This document shows positions 18,403 through 27,300 of a DNA stretch of 64,000 nt, in pieces. The stretch lies in the NCBI GenBank assembly GCA_016721765.1, contig JADKHO010000004.1, positions 806,001 to 870,000 of the forward strand, given 5' to 3'. The translations under genes were made by a program, and so were the position numbers. Positions within the stretch are counted from its first letter, which is position 1. Every line of letters begins with the position of its first letter. Source of the stretch: Bacteroidota bacterium. GTDB taxonomy: Bacteria; Bacteroidota; Bacteroidia; UBA4408. Below the pieces are notes generated by a model. The model saw only the letters and a program-made list of their open reading frames with translations. It had not been told where the DNA came from and ran no database searches.

Positions 18403-19236
18403 TTATTTTTGTAATCCTATTAAAGCCCAATTATTTTTAGTGATTTTTTTAACCAAATGAAAACCCAATTTTTGTGCGTGCTCAAATAATAAAGGTGTAT
18501 CCACATCAAAGAATCCACTAATTAACAATTCACCCTTTTCCTCCAATGCAGCATAGTAATGAAACATGTCGTTAAGCAAAATATTTCGATTAATATTGGC
18601 CAAAATAATATTGAATTTATGCCCTTTTAAAAGTGCGGCATCTCCAAGTTTAACGCATATCTGTGGACAACTATTTAAAGCACAATTTTCAAGTGAATTT
18701 TCATAACTCCAAGAATCATTATCAATAGCCAACACTTCCTTAGCAGTTAGTTTTGCAGCTAAGATTGCCAACACTGAAGTTCCACATCCCATATCAAGCA
18801 AACTTTTACCGGCAATATTCATAGCTAGTAATTGCTGCAACATTAAATAGGTGGTTTCGTGATGTCCTGTTCCAAACGACATTTTGGGTTCAATTATAAT
18901 ATCGTATTTTGCTGTGGCTGTTTTTGGATGAAAAGGAGCGCGCACTGTACAAATACCATCCACATCAATAGGTTCAAAATTACTTTCCCAAGAAGCGTTC
19001 CAGTTTTGAGCAGGTATTTCCTTTTTTGTGAAAGAAATTTTACATCCGCGCTCCGCATAAGCAGCAAGCAGCTTAGCTAATTTTGCTGCATCAAATAAGC
19101 CCTTTTGAATAAATGCTTGCAAGCCGGTATCTAGGTTGACAAAACTTTCAAACCCAACTTCTGCAAGTTCGGCAGTGAGAATATCATCAAAAGGATGAAG
19201 TGGCACGAGTTCAAAATTGACTTCAATATAATCCAT
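18403..19236 (-). CDS. prmA: Ribosomal protein L11 methyltransferase PrmA
   Basis: SAM-dependent methyltransferase that trimethylates ribosomal protein L11. 277 residues: an N-terminal ferredoxin-like substrate-binding part (1-~110), then the class I methyltransferase domain with SFGTGHHETTYLML near residue 124, LLDMGCGTSVLAI (SAM loop, Gly-rich) near 145-157 and ILANINRNIL (NPPY-like motif IV). Length is close to E. coli PrmA (293). Likely the first or second gene of the unit tpiA-prmA-large protein-plsY; 150 nt separate it from tpiA. Confidence 0.92.
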   Translation of the reverse strand: MDYIEVNFELVPLHPFDDILTAELAEVGFESFVNLDTGLQAFIQKGLFDAAKLAKLLAAYAERGCKISFTKKEIPAQNWNASWESNFEPIDVDGICTVRAPFHPKTATAKYDIIIEPKMSFGTGHHETTYLMLQQLLAMNIAGKSLLDMGCGTSVLAILAAKLTAKEVLAIDNDSWSYENSLENCALNSCPQICVKLGDAALLKGHKFNIILANINRNILLNDMFHYYAALEEKGELLISGFFDVDTPLLFEHAQKLGFHLVKKITKNNWALIGLQK

Positions 19237-19386
19237 GCAGCAGTTGAATTTGAGACTTTTGTAGGGATAATCTCAATCGTTCAAATATAAAAGAAAACTT
19301 AAATTAGTTTGTTCCTTACTTTTCAACAAAATAGGAACATTCGATTAATTTTAAAGTATAAACTATTACAACTTAAGTGCCTGAAT

Positions 19387-20148
19387 TTAAAATGAATTTG
19401 CAATGGCCACAAAGTCCTTCGCTTTTAGAGCTGCACCACCAATAAGTCCACCATCCACATCTGCATTGGCAAAAAGCTCCTTTGCATTTGCGGCATTACA
19501 ACTCCCACCGTAGAGAATGGAGCAATCTATCGCAACTGCATCTCCATATTTATCGGTCACCACTTCTCGAATAAACTGATGTATTTCTTGCGCTTGGGCT
19601 GAACTTGCTGTTACCCCCGTACCAATTGCCCATACCGGTTCATAAGCAATTACAACTTTCGCAAAATCTGCAGAAGCGAGGTGAAAAAGCCCGTTTACCA
19701 GTTGATTTTTTATTATTTCAAAATGCTTTCCTGCCTCCCGCTCTGCCAATGTTTCGCCACAACAAAAGATAGGATTAAGATTATTTGTCAAAACTTGTCC
19801 CAGCTTTTTCACCAACAATTCATCGGTCTCGTGAAACATCGCACGTCTTTCTGAATGCCCAAGAATTACATAGGTAACGCCTAAACTAGAGATCATTTTT
19901 GCCGATACTTCACCGGTATAGGCACCTGCACTTTCGCTTGCGCAATTTTGAGCTCCAACAGAAATGCTGCTATTGGAAGGAATTTTAGCATGCACTTCCA
20001 TTATAAATGGAAAGGATGGGCATAGAACCAATTCAACTCCATCAGGAGTATTTGCAGCAAATTCTTTTACTACATCAGAAGCCAACAACTGGGCTTCTGC
20101 AAAAGTTAAATTCATTTTCCAGTTACCGGCCACTATTTTCTTTCTCAT
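19387..20148 (-). CDS. tpiA: Triosephosphate isomerase
   Basis: Interconverts dihydroxyacetone phosphate and glyceraldehyde 3-phosphate. 253 residues with the full catalytic set: NWKMN (Lys11), GHSERR (catalytic His), AYEPVWAIGTG (catalytic Glu and the flexible loop 6), YGGSCNAAN and GGLIGGAALKAKDF (phosphate-binding loops 7 and 8). The length is normal. A -7-like box lies 21 nt upstream on the minus strand. Confidence 0.97.
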   Translation of the reverse strand: MRKKIVAGNWKMNLTFAEAQLLASDVVKEFAANTPDGVELVLCPSFPFIMEVHAKIPSNSSISVGAQNCASESAGAYTGEVSAKMISSLGVTYVILGHSERRAMFHETDELLVKKLGQVLTNNLNPIFCCGETLAEREAGKHFEIIKNQLVNGLFHLASADFAKVVIAYEPVWAIGTGVTASSAQAQEIHQFIREVVTDKYGDAVAIDCSILYGGSCNAANAKELFANADVDGGLIGGAALKAKDFVAIANSF

Positions 20149-20169
20149 GAGGATTGTATTTGTAGGTTA

Positions 20170-20177
20170 CAAAGTAA
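20170..20177 (-). promoter_or_regulatory. Candidate -7 box of tpiA
   Basis: On the minus strand TTACTTTG, identical to the box before the crotonase gene, ends 21 nt before the tpiA ATG. One mismatch to TAnnTTTG; no -33 TTG at the usual distance. Confidence 0.45.
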
Positions 20178-20243
20178 AGAAATTTGAAATTATAGTGCGC
20201 ATACTCGTTTCAGGAAAAAAATGCTTGCTGCATCAATTTTATT

Positions 20244-20251
20244 TACTTTCG
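20244..20251 (+). promoter_or_regulatory. Candidate -7 box of the GT4 glycosyltransferase gene
   Basis: TACTTTCG, the same variant as before mqnE, about 47 nt before the GTG start. A TTG lies 16 nt upstream (20225-20227), shorter than the usual 19-21 nt spacing. Confidence 0.35.
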
Positions 20252-20298
20252 CAATCCGTGTAAAGCGTAGCCAATAATAAATCATATCTTTATTTCCG

Positions 20299-21426
20299 GT
20301 GAAAAAGGAAAAAATTAAACTCATCTATATTATCTCGGATATCGACCGTGCCATTGCATTTGAGTGGGTAGTTGAAAATATAGACCGAAGTAAATTCGAG
20401 CTTGAATTCGTATTGATAAATTCCTCCGAATCTTATTTTAAAAATTATTTGAGTAAAAAAGCGGTACCCTTTTATTTAGTAGAGGCCAAATCAAAAAAAC
20501 AGTATCCGGCAGCGCTTCTTTCCCTAATTAATCATTTGAGAAAATCAAAAGCCGACATGGTGCATACCCACCTGTTTACTGCCTCCCTACTCGGTTTAAC
20601 CGCAGCACGAATTTGTGGCATAAAAAAAAGAATTCACACGCGACACCATGCTTCTCAGCATCACATGTACCACCCCAATGCCATAAAATACGATAGGTGG
20701 ATTAATTTTATATCCACAAAAATAATTGCTATCACTGAAAATGTGAAAAACATTTTAATACAACAAGAAGGAGTTAAAAAAGATAAAATAGTAATTGTTC
20801 ACCATGGTTTTGATTTAGATTTTTTTTCATCTGTATCTGCCGATCGTATCCAAGCTATAAAAAACAAATACAATGCTTCACAACAGTATCCAATAATTGG
20901 TGTTGTTTCGCGTTATACTTGGTGGAAAGGGGTACAACACATTATTCCGGCTTTTAAAAAGCTATTAGTTGATTTTCCAAATGTAAAATTAGTATTGGCA
21001 AATACGAATGGTAACGATGCTTTGCGTATTAAAGAATTGCTGAAACAAATTCCTTCCACAAATTTTCTTGAAGTTGAATTCGAATACGACAATGCAGCAC
21101 TCTATCACTTATTTGATGTGTTTGTGCATGTACCTATTAATGCGCATGCAGAAGCATTTGGACAAACCTATGTAGAAGCCTTAGCAGCCGGAATTCCTTC
21201 TGTATTTACCCTTTCGGGAATTGCACATGATTTTATTGTTGACAAAAAAAATGCGGTGGTGGTAGACTATGAAAAGGAAGAAGAAATTTATGATGGTATG
21301 AAACTTATACTTCAAAATAAGGAACTGAAAAGCACCCTAATAAAAAATGGATTGAACGATGTCACTCAACTCTTCTCCTTAAAAACCATGATTTCTGAAC
21401 TTGAAAAAATTTATCTTGAAAAATAA
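20299..21426 (+). CDS. Family 4 glycosyltransferase
   Basis: 375-residue retaining GT-B transferase that adds a sugar from a nucleotide donor to a lipid- or glycan-acceptor at the inner membrane face. N-terminal acceptor domain: HTHLFTASLLGLTAARICG and the basic HTRHH. C-terminal donor domain: GVVSRYTWWKGVQHIIPAF, then EAFGQTYVEALAAGIPSV with the EX7E motif near residues 288-296. The start is GTG at 20299; the next in-frame ATG is far inside the domain. Nearby genes (T9SS) do not tell the acceptor. The last codons overlap the extended frame of the plug gene, but not its preferred start. Confidence 0.87.
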   Translation: MKKEKIKLIYIISDIDRAIAFEWVVENIDRSKFELEFVLINSSESYFKNYLSKKAVPFYLVEAKSKKQYPAALLSLINHLRKSKADMVHTHLFTASLLGLTAARICGIKKRIHTRHHASQHHMYHPNAIKYDRWINFISTKIIAITENVKNILIQQEGVKKDKIVIVHHGFDLDFFSSVSADRIQAIKNKYNASQQYPIIGVVSRYTWWKGVQHIIPAFKKLLVDFPNVKLVLANTNGNDALRIKELLKQIPSTNFLEVEFEYDNAALYHLFDVFVHVPINAHAEAFGQTYVEALAAGIPSVFTLSGIAHDFIVDKKNAVVVDYEKEEEIYDGMKLILQNKELKSTLIKNGLNDVTQLFSLKTMISELEKIYLEK

Positions 21427-21514
21427 AACTAAGGCATATTCTAAAATTAAAACCAGCTTCATTGCATCTATTAAAATCCTTGAAGATACTACTGCAGGCT
21501 CATTAACGATAGGG

Positions 21515-22834
21515 ATGAAATTATTTGCTTGCGTGCTGCTATTTCAATTTTTTATGCTATCACAAAGAGTAAGTGCTTCTCATGTGTTGCCTCATAAAAG
21601 TACTGAAGATTATTTTACTCCCGATTACCTGCGTTTTGAAAACATTATCTATAAAGAAAATATTAAAACGGTTCAACTTGCTCCATCAGGCGCAGAACTT
21701 GCCTTTCCAATTATTGAATTAAACGGCGAAGATAAATTGCAATTGAGTTTTGACGATTTGGATGCCGATCGAAAAACATATAATTATACCTTGATACACT
21801 GCGATGCCTCATGGAACCCAACGAATATGGTGCGCAGTGATTACCTTTCCGGATTTAATGACGAACTTATTACAGACTATAAATTTTCATTTAATTCCAT
21901 TCAACGTTACACCCATTTTAATTTAGTATTTCCAACAGACGGAATAAAAATTACAAAATCAGGCAATTACATTATTAAAGTTTTTCAAGATTACGATGAA
22001 CAAAATGTGGTGCTTACGCGTAGATTTTTGGTGTACGATAAAAAAGTGGATGTTGTGGGAAGTGCCAAAGTTGCAACAATTATTAACGACCGCTATACAA
22101 AACAAGAAGTAGATTTTAACATTAATAATCCCGATTTTGAAATTAACGACCCTTTCGAAAATTTAAAAGTTACGCTGCTTCAAAATCAGCGTTTCGACAA
22201 TGCCATCACTTCACTCAAGCCAACATTTACGAAACCCGGACAATTGGTTTACGATTATGATGAAGGCAACGTTTTTAATGGCGGAAATGAGTTTCGCTAT
22301 TTTGAAGATAAAGTTTTTAACGCACCTAATGAACGCATCAGTCGCTTTGTTTTTGATGAAAAAAAGCAAAACAATGTGTATCTCCTTCCGGAAGAAAAAA
22401 GAGCATTTAAGCGTTATAGTTCTATGCGCGACATCAATGGGAGTTATGTTATTCGCACCTTAGCGGGATATGATGGTGACACGGATGGAGATTATGCCTA
22501 TGTTCATTTTTCTTTACCATGCGTTGAACCCTTGCAAAATGCGGAGGTATATGTTTTTGGTGCCCTTAGCAATTGGAATTATTTGCCCGAGTTTAAAATG
22601 AATTACGACACTACTTTTTCAACTTATGTGGCGAGTCCATATTTAAAACAAGGGTATTACAATTATTCCTACGTGGTTTTGAAAAACGGAGAAACAATTG
22701 CAGATGAAAGTACCTTCGAAGCCAATCATTACGAAACAGAAAACGATTATTATATTTTGGTTTACTACAAAACATTCGGCACTTATTATTATCAGTTAAT
22801 CGGTTATAAACGATTAAACAGCACAGGAAAATAA
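21515..22834 (+). CDS. Type IX secretion system plug protein (DUF5103)
   Basis: In Flavobacterium johnsoniae the plug protein closes the periplasmic end of the SprA translocon pore when PorV is absent. 439 residues from ATG 21515, where a signal peptide begins (MKLFACVLLFQFFML...VSA); the open frame reaches back to a TTG at 21401 inside the preceding gene, without a reason to use it. DUF5103 features: LSFDDLDADRKTYNYTLIHC with HCDASWNPTNM, then YLSGFNDELITDYKFSFNS and YTHFNLVFPTDG, then TRRFLVYDKKV. The C-terminal half (about 290-439) is a further beta-sandwich. It lies near the porU- and porV-like genes but on the other strand. Confidence 0.88.
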   Translation: MKLFACVLLFQFFMLSQRVSASHVLPHKSTEDYFTPDYLRFENIIYKENIKTVQLAPSGAELAFPIIELNGEDKLQLSFDDLDADRKTYNYTLIHCDASWNPTNMVRSDYLSGFNDELITDYKFSFNSIQRYTHFNLVFPTDGIKITKSGNYIIKVFQDYDEQNVVLTRRFLVYDKKVDVVGSAKVATIINDRYTKQEVDFNINNPDFEINDPFENLKVTLLQNQRFDNAITSLKPTFTKPGQLVYDYDEGNVFNGGNEFRYFEDKVFNAPNERISRFVFDEKKQNNVYLLPEEKRAFKRYSSMRDINGSYVIRTLAGYDGDTDGDYAYVHFSLPCVEPLQNAEVYVFGALSNWNYLPEFKMNYDTTFSTYVASPYLKQGYYNYSYVVLKNGETIADESTFEANHYETENDYYILVYYKTFGTYYYQLIGYKRLNSTGK

Positions 22835-22961
22835 AAAATGTAAATTGTTAAAATTGCTTCCAATCCCTTTTAAGAACAAAAATCTGTTAAGAAAATTTCG
22901 ATGGTTACTTGTGTGAAAGAAAAACTTATTGCTATTATTGCTGCCGAAGTTTTACATTCGA

Positions 22962-23348
22962 ATGGTAACAGAAATTACAAAAGGCATCCGCATCTCAGTA
23001 AATACGCGCTATCAGGAAGAATTTTCCAGTCCTGATAACCTGCATTTTATTTTTTCTTACCACATCATAATTGAAAATCAAAATGAATTTGCAGTGCAAT
23101 TGCTACGCAGGCATTGGTATATTTTTGATAGTTCAGGTGAACAATCGGAAGTAGAAGGTGAAGGCGTTGTGGGTGAACAACCGGTATTACAACCAGGTCA
23201 AATTTATGAATACGAAAGTGCTTGTAATTTAAATACCGATTTGGGCAAAATGCATGGAACCTACACTATGGTGCGTCAATCGGATGGAGCCTATTTTGAA
23301 GTATTGATTCCCGAATTTCAGTTGATAGTTCCTTATAAATTGAATTAA
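22962..23348 (+). CDS. apaG: ApaG protein (Co2+/Mg2+ efflux-associated)
   Basis: 128 residues from ATG 22962, a typical ApaG length (about 125). A longer frame from 22929 is not conserved. Fibronectin-III-like fold with LHFIFSYHIIIENQN, VQLLRRHWYIFDS and VVGEQPVLQPGQIYEYESAC, and a C-terminal FQLIVP. The family is linked genetically to cobalt resistance and magnesium, but the biochemical role is not settled. It ends 4 nt before the convergent gene on the minus strand. Confidence 0.92.
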   Translation: MVTEITKGIRISVNTRYQEEFSSPDNLHFIFSYHIIIENQNEFAVQLLRRHWYIFDSSGEQSEVEGEGVVGEQPVLQPGQIYEYESACNLNTDLGKMHGTYTMVRQSDGAYFEVLIPEFQLIVPYKLN

Positions 23349-23352
23349 TTTT

Positions 23353-24375
23353 TCACTGCCGGATTTTTTTAAATCTAAAGTCAAAACTCAGACAAACCTT
23401 CATAAGCTTTGCTAAATTCGATTTTCGCTGCATGTCGCAAACCAACTGGTGTCGCGTAAAATCATGCGGATTAAATTCCTTATGTGCACCTTCTTGTAAG
23501 CCAATGTATTGATTTAAACTTACGATTCCCATTCCAATCAAAATCATAAGCTGAAGAAAAAAATTGCGTTTGTTCTTGTTATCATAATCCAATGCCAAAA
23601 CCATTTCATACACTTTTTGCAATTGGTTTTCGAATTCTTGTTTGGTTTGCCTCATATCCTTTGATGCCGTTGCAAAGGTTGAAATTCCATTCATACTATC
23701 CTTCCACACATCAAAAATATCGTTCACCTGTTGCAGCAAACTTCCCAATTCATATATGCAATCGTGTTCTTTTTGCCCCAATGGATTTGAGAGTGTGATA
23801 CGGTAAAATAAATGCGAGAGGCCACCTTTGTCGCTGCTGATTTTCTTTAATTCTTGCGCAGATAAATTTGAATTGATTTGCTTTTCGGTTTCAATTTGAA
23901 CCTTGTAAATATGAAGAAACATTGCATCAAAATCCTTTTTATCTTCCAAGTTCTGATGCACTTGTTGCAGAAAAAATAAAAATAATCTATCAACTGAATT
24001 TTCTGCCGCATAGGAGAAAGGATTGTCCATCATTTCCATTACGCGGGCATTTTTACGCTTGGGGTGATCAAAAAAATCATCGTACAAACCGGTAAGAGCT
24101 CCTTGAAAAGTAAGTACTTTTCGTTCCCTTTCAGTCATTTTACTTCCTCGCAGCGTACAATAGTTTTCGCCAACTATTGCAACAACAAAAAGCGCATAAT
24201 AATTTCTGATCTTAGCAAAATCGGCTGCTTCAAGACTTCCATCATTGGATTTTTGGGCAGCTGCTAAATGTGGTTCGAGATATTTTTTGAGGTAGTTTCT
24301 TTGTCGGTTAAGCTGCGCTACAAGCTTAGCCGAAACTCTAACATAAGGAAAAAAATTACGCCACATCCTACTCAT
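23353..24375 (-). CDS. Helical protein with class I terpenoid-synthase-like aspartate motifs
   Basis: 340 residues, apparently all alpha-helical, no signal peptide. Two acidic motifs stand about 115 residues apart: DDFFD at 99-103, of the DDxxD type, and ND-I-F-D-V-W-K-D at 218-226 followed by SMNGIST. This arrangement is that of Mg2+-diphosphate-binding helices in isoprenoid synthases. Other conserved features, such as the FARM/SARM region, are not clear, so the substrate is unknown and a degenerate or different role is possible. It begins 23 nt after the stop of the sortase gene and is the last gene of the porV-porU unit. The function is inference from motifs. Confidence 0.6.
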   Translation of the reverse strand: MSRMWRNFFPYVRVSAKLVAQLNRQRNYLKKYLEPHLAAAQKSNDGSLEAADFAKIRNYYALFVVAIVGENYCTLRGSKMTERERKVLTFQGALTGLYDDFFDHPKRKNARVMEMMDNPFSYAAENSVDRLFLFFLQQVHQNLEDKKDFDAMFLHIYKVQIETEKQINSNLSAQELKKISSDKGGLSHLFYRITLSNPLGQKEHDCIYELGSLLQQVNDIFDVWKDSMNGISTFATASKDMRQTKQEFENQLQKVYEMVLALDYDNKNKRNFFLQLMILIGMGIVSLNQYIGLQEGAHKEFNPHDFTRHQLVCDMQRKSNLAKLMKVCLSFDFRFKKIRQ

Positions 24376-24398
24376 CTCCTCACTGCTGACGCTTGCAA

Positions 24399-27300
24399 TT
24401 ATTTAAGTAAATACATTTTGCCCCAGCCCTTTTTAAAATAACCATCGGCTTGTGTTTCACGTTTTTCGATGTTCTCAGAATTTAGTTTTGTAACGGTGCG
24501 GTAAAAATAAACTCCGTTGGCCAATTGATCGCCAAAGTTATCTTTCCCATCCCAGGCATATTGGGTGATGTTTCTTCCAATGTGAATCGGCCCCAATTCA
24601 TCTTGAAAAATTTCTCGAACAACTTTCCCACTGATAGTCATAATTTGGATTCTAAAATTTTGCGGAATTTCACTTCCCGTTAAGGTAAACACAAAGCGTG
24701 TAGAGGTACTAAACGGATTCGGATAATTCATCACTTCGGTGATACTCGATTTGTTTACTACTTCAAAACTGATTCGATAATCAATATCACCTGAACGGTT
24801 ATTGGATTTGTCGCGTGCTTGAACGATTAATTGATACACACCATCTTCACTCAGATTGGGGCTATATTCCACTTTACATCTATTATCCGGCAACTGAGCA
24901 GGGATAAAACGTAGTGAAGCCCCATCAAATGGAATCAACACATCGGCATTTTGATTGGGATAGCGAATAAACACTTTAAATAACACAGAAGTATCCAAAG
25001 CCAAATAATTGCTTTCATCCTTTAATTGAACCGAAATGGCAGGTTTTGCAGAAACTAAATCTCCATCCAAAATATGCACCCCGTCAAAAGTTACATCCAA
25101 CAATGGATTCACTTTATCCTTTGTAGCCGTAAATTCTTTTAAAGCAAAATTATTAAAGTGAAATTGCTCCGCTTGATCGTAGTTAGCACTTCCTGTTTTA
25201 ATTGGATTTGCTTCCATAAATAAGGTATTTATTCCATCAAAACCTAATGTTGAGAAGGCAATGCTGGCAACTAATGTATCGTGAGCAAGTAATTTTTTGT
25301 AGCGTTGCGACTTGAGTTCATGAATCACTCTGTTTTTATCAACCAGCCAAAAACGAACCAATAGGCTGTCCATATTTATGTTGCTGATGTTTTCGATGGC
25401 TACTTTAAACTTTACCAAATCCCCTTCCAACACTTGGCTACTTTCAAAATTATAGCTAAGCAGCGGATTTACGGCAGCCTCCGGAATTTCTTCATAAATC
25501 ACTTGCCAGCGCTTAAGTTGTGATGCAGTGAAACTGATATCGTCTTCGGTAAACTCACTGAGGCGCAGGTAAGGATATTGTGCCGCACTAATATTTTGAA
25601 TGCTCATATCTGCTCTGAATGCAGCTGAATCCTTCAATATAATCTCCTGCCCATTAACATTCACCCCATACACTCTAAATCGAATATTATCATTCGTTGG
25701 CTGTTCGATTGATTGCGCTTGCCAATGCAAGGAATCCCATCTGGCCGAAGGACCAATTAAGCCGGAAATAATTTCACCGCTTTTACGGCTGTTACTCATG
25801 TTTTGGCTTAAACTAATTTGAACATGTCCTGTATCGCCAATAACAACGTGCACCGAACTTGGGTCGCCTACCTTTGCAAAATAAATCCATGGCTTTGTGC
25901 CGTAAATTGTACGCAATGCAGCAAAACCTAGCGTATCAAAATAATCAAAAATTCTGGCTTTGTTTTTCCAACCCGGATTGGCATATCCCCAGGTATACGC
26001 TAGGATGTAGTTTCCAACCGGAATACTGTCGAGCAATGATTTACCAAGATTCTCCATTTGAAGTGAATCGCCGGCGCTGAACGTAAATAATTTCATGGGG
26101 CCATAACGATTTGGGCAATTATTATTGTCGTTGCCGTTTCCTAAATTATGTCGAGGATTATATGTAAAAGTGGAACCTCCGGTAGTATCAATAAATCGTG
26201 TTGCCCAAGCTTCCAAGGTAGTGCCATCAATAATTCCAACTTGTATCTTAAATCCGCCGCCACAAGTTGCAGATTCTTGCAATTGCCCGTCAATGGAATA
26301 AGAAGTAGCATACAAATCAGGAATAGTAGGCACTCCGTAGGTTTGACAAAACAAATTCTTTTGCGCCGGAATCAGACTAAATTTACGATTCAAACTATCG
26401 TAATTCAAAAATTTAAATTCATCCTTTTTAAATTGTGGAAAATGTGCCTGAGCCCAGCCAGTTTTGTTTTTAATGTATTGAAATGAACTTTGTTTCCAAA
26501 ATATAGGTTGATGCGTTCCGGTTGAATCACGACTTACTCTCCAATAATAAACCGTACTATCTTGTAAAATATAAGGCACTTTCCATTTCAAAACGCCACC
26601 TGCCGAAACAATAGTAGTATCGCGATAAAATGCCTGAAAACTATTAAATGCTTCATTGGTATCAATTTGAATAAAATAGCGCGCCGAGGGCGCAAGTGGG
26701 TCAAAGGTGCTAGCAACAAGACTTATACGGTTGTCGGGAACAATAGCAAACGGATATGGATAGACCGGCGAAATAAATCCGGAAGCAATATTTAATGTAT
26801 TAACGGCCGCATTATTAATGCTGTTATCAAGTTCATCAATCACATTTCCCTCATCCACTATCACGTCAAATTTATTCAATCCAATTCCATTCACGCGATC
26901 AACCGGAAGTTTAAAAGCATACACATCGCTGTAATGCACACCCGGAATTACCTTGGTGTATACTTTAGGAGCAATGTTTCCCGGAAAAATTCGCTTTAAC
27001 TGAATTACACTGGAATCATCAATAGCTTTTGCAATATTATTTACCCGCACATTCACAAAAAATGAATCCAAATTTGCGGTGATAGAATTGTTTCCTTGTA
27101 TACCTGAAGTAAAGAAAATATCAGGCGATTCAATTTGATAATCGGGTTTAGCAAAAGCATTTAAAACCAAAGCAGGGTCGCCATGTAAAGTCATTTCGAG
27201 ACACAGCGCTTTCATATATAAAAAGTTCGACTGAATGTTTAGCACGGATTTTTTCATCGCAAAAGAAATGGGCTTCCCATAATCGGTTTTTCCAATCGTA

